Shown here one piece after another: positions 59,520 through 64,000 of a stretch of 64,000 nucleotides of DNA. Positions within the stretch are counted from its first letter, which is position 1, and the number at the start of each line of letters is the position of its first letter. Below the pieces are notes generated by a model. It worked only from the letters and a program-made list of their open reading frames with translations, searched no databases and was not told where the DNA came from. This stretch comes from Rhizobium hidalgonense (lineage in GTDB: Bacteria > Pseudomonadota > Alphaproteobacteria > Rhizobiales > Rhizobiaceae). Both the position numbers and the translations under genes were made by a program. The stretch is from the NCBI RefSeq assembly GCF_002914525.1, contig NZ_LODW01000139.1:1-64000 (forward strand), read 5' to 3'.

Positions 59520-60176
59520 ATGAGCAAGGTTACAAGCCCCCGGATTTCTTCAAGAAAGTCGCCGAAGCAGGAACGCTCAAACGACCTCGTCGGCGCGATC
59601 CTTCAGGCGGCTGTTCGCGTTTTAGCGGAAGAAGGAGCGCATCGCTTCACCACGGCGCGCGTGGCCGAACGGGCCGGCGTCAGCGTCGGTTCGCTCTACC
59701 AGTACTTTCCCAACAAGGCGTCGATCTTGTTCCGGCTGCAAAGCGAGGAATGGCAGCAGACGACCGATATGCTGGCGGAAATCCTTAGCGATCGGACGAA
59801 GCCTCCATTCGAAAGGCTTCGATTGCTGGTCCATGCGTTCCTGCGCTCGGAATGCGAGGAGGCATCGGTTCGGATCGCGCTCAGCGATGCCGCGCCACTC
59901 TACCGCGACGCTCCCGAGGCGGAAGCCGCAAAGCGCGCGACCGAGCCGGTCATGGAGGAATTCATGCGCGAGGTGCTGCCTGCAGCATCGAACCCGGTTC
60001 GCAATGTCGCCTGTGACTTGATCATGACGACGCTGAGCACGGTCGGCCAGGATTTCTCGGCAACGCCGAGGACGGAGGAGGAGATCACCACTTTCTCGGC
60101 GGCCATGGCGCAGATGTTTTGCGCGTACCTGCAGAGCCTGGTGAACCAGCCCGATTACAACCGTGAAGAGTATTGA
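59520..60176 (+). CDS. TetR/AcrR family regulator
   Basis: ATG 59520 gives 218 aa with a TetR headpiece (LVGAILQAAVRVLAEEGAHRFTTARVAERAGVSVGSLYQYFPNKASILF, about 22-70) and a helical C-terminal domain (PVMEEFMREVLPAASNPVRNVACDLIMTTLSTVGQDFS). It likely controls the divergent methyltransferase gene. A longer frame upstream would overlap that gene and is not needed. Confidence 0.85.
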   Translation: MSKVTSPRISSRKSPKQERSNDLVGAILQAAVRVLAEEGAHRFTTARVAERAGVSVGSLYQYFPNKASILFRLQSEEWQQTTDMLAEILSDRTKPPFERLRLLVHAFLRSECEEASVRIALSDAAPLYRDAPEAEAAKRATEPVMEEFMREVLPAASNPVRNVACDLIMTTLSTVGQDFSATPRTEEEITTFSAAMAQMFCAYLQSLVNQPDYNREEY

Positions 60177-60338
60177 TATGTGGTATCAAAGGGCAGCGAT
60201 GCAGCCGCTTCCCCCATGGGGTGCCGCTGATCTGGATATCGCATGCGATCTCCCGGCAATGTGTAAGATCTTGCCGTGTCAGTCTTCATCAGCACTCGCC
60301 CGCTCTTGGCGCATAGTCAGCGGCGCGCTGCGGCTTCC

Positions 60339-62744
60339 TCACCGCAACTCCGCAGTAACCCGAAAAATCCCGCCGGCCGAGGCATCCGAGCAGACGACGA
60401 AGGTGGAGCCCTCTTGCGCCATGAAAGCGACGTTGCCGCCGGCTTCGCAGGGGGTGGCGCTCCATTGCAGGATGATGTCGCCATTGTCGGGCAGTTTTTC
60501 CGTGGCGATCTTCGTGGCACTGGCCATCCATTCCGTCGCCGACGGCAGGTGGACGGGGGCGTTCAGCTGTTTCGACAGCCAGGCGGTATAGTTCTGCGCG
60601 ACGGCGAGCGGCACGTCGTCGGCGGGCTGCTCAGGGCTGTCGGCATAGGCCTGGGCGGCGGCGGGATCGGAATTGGCGGTGTAATATTGCGCCATTTCGG
60701 CGCGGGTGACGGCCTTGGTCTGCATGCAGAAGGACTTGTCGATCTTCACGGCGCCATTGGCAACGCCGAGCATGCCGCCGAGCTCCTTCATCGAGGCGGT
60801 CATCAGCCGGACATTATCCAGCGAATAACTGCCCGCAGGCACGGTCTCGAAGGCAAGGGTCGGCGAGACCGGGCAGAAGCCGCGCGCCGACAGCGCCTCG
60901 AGATCGGCAAGGATCGGCTGGTAGGCTGATACCGCGAGCTTGTAGGCCTCGGCGCTGTAGCGCCCGTCGGCCTCGCCGATCTTCGGTGCGAGGGCGGCAA
61001 GCGTCGGATCGGCGGCCCCGGCGCGAGTGGCGATCGAGGCGTTGAGATCGGTGACTTTCTGCTTCAGCGCGGTGGCCTCGTCCTTCGCCGCCATGACATC
61101 GGCGATGAGAGCGTCGAACAGTTTGGCGGCGTCGCCATAGCCCGAGGTCGCGACGGGAAGCTGCCATTGCTCGGCCTTGGCCTTGGCCTCGGTCATCAAT
61201 CCGCTCGCCTTGGCGACATCGGGGCTGTCGCCGGCGCCGATGCGATTGACGGTTTCGCGTTTGGCCGTCGCGTCCTTTTCGGCCGCCGTCAGCGCGGTCA
61301 GCGCCTTGGCGAGATCGTCGTAAGCGGTTTTCGCGGCGTCGTAATTGTCGACGGCGGCGTGCATCTGCTTGGCGCTAGCACCGTCGGCGGCGGCCTTCAT
61401 CTTGACGTCGGCCTCGGCAAAAGCCGGCGCCTTGTCACCGCCGGCAGCTGAAGCGGCTGATTTCGCCTTCTCGGCGCCCTCCTTTGATATGGCGATCAGT
61501 GCATTGCCAAGATTGATGGCGGCGGTCTGGTAGCCCGGAAGCGCCTTGTCGTAATCTTCGTCCTTGAGCAGGGCATCGGCCGACGTCAGCGCCGCAGCAC
61601 CCGTGTCATAGGAAAGTTTGGCCTGGTCACTGGGCGGGCGCTCCGGCGCCTTGGCGGCGATCGCCTTCTGTTTGCGGCTTTCGGCTTCCTTCTTCCAGGT
61701 GCCGACATCGGCGACGAGTTTCGGATCCGGGCGCAGCAGCTTGGGGATGGTGACCACACCGACGCCGACGCAGATCAGCAGCAGTGCTGCGATCATGGAG
61801 ATTTTGACAGGCGTCCACTTTTTCGGTTTTGCCGCCTCCGGCTGCTGCTGCATGCCGCCGCGCGGATCCCACGCCATCGGCTGGATGCCTGTCGTTACCC
61901 GTGTGTATTCGCCGAGTGCATCGGCGCCGGTGCGCGGGCGCCCCGCCGGGTCGCGGCTCAGCATCCTTTCCACAAGGCTTGCAAGGCCCTCGGGAAAACC
62001 GGGGATCAGCACGTCGAGGCGGGGAAAGACATTGGAAGGATCGAGATGGATGTTCTTCCAGCTCTGCTCGCGCTGGTGCTCGTCTTCCCAGACCATGACG
62101 CTGTCGAAGACGCTGGCATAGGTCTGGCGCGGCAGGAAAAGCTTGTAGGCGATCATGCCCATGGCATAGATATCGAGGGCCGGTGAAGCGGAGAAGGTGC
62201 CGCTGGCATAGATCTCCGGCGCCCCGAATTCCGGCACATAAGGCGGGATGATGTGTTCGCCGATCTTCGAGATCAGGTGCAGGTTGCCGATCCGGACCGA
62301 CAGGCCGGAATAATCCTCGGAGACATAGATGCACTGGTCCGTCAGGGCATTGTGGGCGTAACCGGCGCCGTGCAGCGTCGCCAGGCCTTCGAGGATGTGG
62401 CGGCCGATCTCGGCGGCGCGCTCATAGGCCACCATTTCGGTTTCGTCGAGATACTGGCGCAGCGTCTTCGATGGCCGCTTCTCGACGATGTAGAAATTAT
62501 CGTCTTCCGGCGAGGGCGGGATGAGGTCCTCGATTTCGACGAAGCGCCGTGCGGTCAGGGACTTGGCTTCATTGATCGAGGTCCAGACCCGCTCGAACCG
62601 CGCCTTGTCGAGTTTCAACGCCACATCGGGGGCGACAATGAAGACCGCATGGTCCATCCGCTTGTCCTGAGCGGGATAGACGATGAACTCGTTCTCATAG
62701 ACCGGCTCGCCGATCGTGTAGCGGGCGATCAGATCACTTCTCAT
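60339..62744 (-). CDS. PpkA/ImpN-like pseudokinase with FGE-sulfatase-like C-terminus
   Basis: ATG 62744 (AGGGGG upstream; ATG 62762 also possible) gives 801 aa. Residues 1-285 have a protein-kinase fold with GAPEIYASGTFSASPALDIYAMGMIAYKLF intact, but the catalytic loop reads YAHNALTDQCIYV where HRDLKPxN is expected and the DFG site reads IGNLHLI, so it should be catalytically dead. A membrane helix (ISMIAALLLICVGVGVVTI, near 320) leads to a long Ala/Lys coiled region and a degenerate FGE/SUMF1 domain (KAVTRAEMAQYYTANS; VHLPSATEWMAS). PpkA proteins regulate type VI secretion; R. leguminosarum calls it ImpN. Confidence 0.8.
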   Translation of the reverse strand: MRSDLIARYTIGEPVYENEFIVYPAQDKRMDHAVFIVAPDVALKLDKARFERVWTSINEAKSLTARRFVEIEDLIPPSPEDDNFYIVEKRPSKTLRQYLDETEMVAYERAAEIGRHILEGLATLHGAGYAHNALTDQCIYVSEDYSGLSVRIGNLHLISKIGEHIIPPYVPEFGAPEIYASGTFSASPALDIYAMGMIAYKLFLPRQTYASVFDSVMVWEDEHQREQSWKNIHLDPSNVFPRLDVLIPGFPEGLASLVERMLSRDPAGRPRTGADALGEYTRVTTGIQPMAWDPRGGMQQQPEAAKPKKWTPVKISMIAALLLICVGVGVVTIPKLLRPDPKLVADVGTWKKEAESRKQKAIAAKAPERPPSDQAKLSYDTGAAALTSADALLKDEDYDKALPGYQTAAINLGNALIAISKEGAEKAKSAASAAGGDKAPAFAEADVKMKAAADGASAKQMHAAVDNYDAAKTAYDDLAKALTALTAAEKDATAKRETVNRIGAGDSPDVAKASGLMTEAKAKAEQWQLPVATSGYGDAAKLFDALIADVMAAKDEATALKQKVTDLNASIATRAGAADPTLAALAPKIGEADGRYSAEAYKLAVSAYQPILADLEALSARGFCPVSPTLAFETVPAGSYSLDNVRLMTASMKELGGMLGVANGAVKIDKSFCMQTKAVTRAEMAQYYTANSDPAAAQAYADSPEQPADDVPLAVAQNYTAWLSKQLNAPVHLPSATEWMASATKIATEKLPDNGDIILQWSATPCEAGGNVAFMAQEGSTFVVCSDASAGGIFRVTAELR

Positions 62745-62784
62745 GCACGTGTCCCCCTGCATAACTTTCCATGAAACCGAATTC

Positions 62785-63954
62785 CTATTCGCCGGCCAGA
62801 AGCGGATCGCCGATCAGGCCTGCGGCGAGCAGCAGGCCGGTCCTTGTATCCCTGAGTGCGAAGGCAAAACGGGCATTGGCGACGACGCGAACGAGTTTCG
62901 GATCGATGCTGCGTTCGGTGATCGCTGCCGTGGCTGCCGCCGCCTCCGTGCCGTTTTCGTCAACCTTGATCATGGTCTTCTGCAGGACGCGCGACAAGCG
63001 GATGTTTTCCTTGGTGAAACCCGGAAAGGCTCCAACCTTTGCCTGCTCCGGCGCCAGGCCGATCGCATTCAGGACCGGCATCAAATCACGCCCGTCGTTC
63101 AGGGAAAAGCGGGGCAAGAAGATTTCGCCCTTGGCGGCTTCGAATTTTTCCCCCTGCAGCCAGGAGGTGAGCGCCTTCAGGTCGGCGCCGCCGACGCCCT
63201 TGGCTGAGCGCGCCGTCACCACGACCATGCTGTAGCTCTCGCCTGTATAGGCAAGGTCGACGGCGGCGAATTTTTCATCGAAACGGAATTTTTGCCCGTC
63301 GCCGGCAAGATGCATCATCGGCACCGAAATCGTCGAACCGTCCGGCCGCTGAAAGGCGGCGGCTGGGCTTTCCCTGTCGAAGGAAGTCTTCCAGCGCGCC
63401 TTGAAGGACAGCGCGGCGAGGCTGACGAAACCGCCGCCGGGGGGAGCGTCGAGGATCGACGGAATGGCGCCTCTTGTGGCGTCCTTGACCCAGCCGTTGA
63501 TATGCGCGACCGATGCCGGTCCGTCGAGATCCTCGATCGTCGGTTTGACGTGATGGGTGGCGAGCATGGGAAGTGCGCCGGGGACAAGCACCAGCCGGTC
63601 GTCGAAGACGATCGCGACCGCCGTCGCCAAAGGTGCATCCGACGCTGCCGGCTTCTCCGGAACCATGGCGTCAAGCACCGTCGCCGGTCCCTTCGGCTCT
63701 TGGAAACCCAGACTTTTGGCGATCGCCGCCTTGCCCTGATCCGAAGCGCCGAGGCCTGCCAAGCCGAGGGCGGCGGCAAGACTTGCCGGCGATACCATGA
63801 TATTGGCCGCCTTTTCCATCGCCAGGGTGCGGTCGAGCAGTTCGACGGCAAGCCCCGCCTGGGCGGCAAGCATCGTCTTACCGTCTCCGGCATGAGCAGG
63901 CGCAAGCGTCATCAGAAAAGCGGCAAAACCCGCCAGCAGAGTGGATTTCGGCAT
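62785..63954 (-). CDS. Secreted serpin-family protease inhibitor
   Basis: This 389-aa protein has a signal peptide (LLAGFAAFLMTLAPAHAG) and a full serpin core: ANIMVSPASLAAALGLAGLGAS near residue 48, SLAALSFKARWKTSFD near 185, VPMMHLAGDGQKF and the hinge KVDENGTEAAAATAAI near 340 preceding the reactive loop. RFAFALRDTRTGLLLAAGLIGDP is the C-terminal signature. Bacterial serpins inhibit serine proteases outside or in the periplasm. It is 40 bp upstream of the pseudokinase gene, probably co-transcribed. Confidence 0.87.
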   Translation of the reverse strand: MPKSTLLAGFAAFLMTLAPAHAGDGKTMLAAQAGLAVELLDRTLAMEKAANIMVSPASLAAALGLAGLGASDQGKAAIAKSLGFQEPKGPATVLDAMVPEKPAASDAPLATAVAIVFDDRLVLVPGALPMLATHHVKPTIEDLDGPASVAHINGWVKDATRGAIPSILDAPPGGGFVSLAALSFKARWKTSFDRESPAAAFQRPDGSTISVPMMHLAGDGQKFRFDEKFAAVDLAYTGESYSMVVVTARSAKGVGGADLKALTSWLQGEKFEAAKGEIFLPRFSLNDGRDLMPVLNAIGLAPEQAKVGAFPGFTKENIRLSRVLQKTMIKVDENGTEAAAATAAITERSIDPKLVRVVANARFAFALRDTRTGLLLAAGLIGDPLLAGE

Positions 63955-64000
63955 GGTTCCCTCCTCTTTTAGCGGATGCGATAAAATTTGGAATCGAACG

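Noticed and set aside
1..64000. CRISPR arrays or prophage
   Set aside because: No regularly spaced direct repeats of CRISPR size and no phage structural or integrase genes were seen.

Overview
The window looks like chromosomal or large-replicon DNA of a Rhizobium-type alphaproteobacterium (R. etli / R. leguminosarum group). The reasons are the high GC content, the glxABCD-glnT/soxBDAG block, a RIME-like rhizobial intergenic palindrome at 36186-36286, a DUF982 gene, and an ImpN/PpkA-like gene. Family names come from reading the translations; no database search was possible.

Layout. (1) 1-11721: C1/methylated-amine block: purU (cut by the window edge), glnT, glxD-C-B, a cupin regulator and glxA on the minus strand, divergent from soxB-D-A-G. 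The gene set equals gmaS-mgsABC-mgdABCD of the N-methylglutamate pathway, so methylamine use is as likely as sarcosine use. (2) 11773-14445: methyltransferase, TetR and thioredoxin-reductase-like gene, flanked by a duplicated piece of rtcR. (3) 14463-19917: RNA-repair locus: rtcR (sigma-54 activator), divergent rsr (Ro60) behind a sigma-54-like promoter, four tandem Y RNA-like tRNA mimics of circularly permuted order, then a divergent rtcB. (4) 19992-26620: copper islet: Csp-type fragment, cytochrome b561, YqaA protein, CusC/NodT-like outer-membrane factor, multicopper oxidase, cupredoxin, CusF-like protein and frameshifted DUF411 gene, flanked by a duplicated 3' end of cpaF. (5) 26757-38939: unusual Tad/Flp pilus locus with two TadA-type ATPases (one fused to an FHA-like domain), two mini-pilin-like peptides, TadB/TadC, prepilin peptidase, TadE/G-like proteins and a CpaB-like protein, but no secretin or TadZ within it. 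(6) 39038-41045: SDR, P-loop protein and remnants. (7) 41046-49703: carbohydrate operon (binding protein, two permeases, ATPase, GH91 enzyme of the inulin fructotransferase/difructose-anhydride hydrolase family, GH32 fructosidase) with a divergent LacI gene and three operators 22 bp apart. (8) 49716-58409: small housekeeping and stress genes (LysR, tautomerase, DMT exporter, frameshifted GNAT, pentapeptide protein, HAD, GST, peroxiredoxin-like, NYN-LOTUS, DUF982, GNAT). (9) 58443-63954: O-methyltransferase plus TetR, flanked by a duplicated 3' end of a PpkA-like pseudokinase gene, then that gene and a secreted serpin.

The strongest observations are the four-member Y RNA/tRNA-mimic array between rsr and rtcB, the fructan/difructose-anhydride locus, and the fact that three unrelated accessory modules (2.7, 6.7 and 1.8 kb) are each bracketed by a short diverged copy of the end of the neighbouring gene, always with the intact gene on the right and the remnant on the left.
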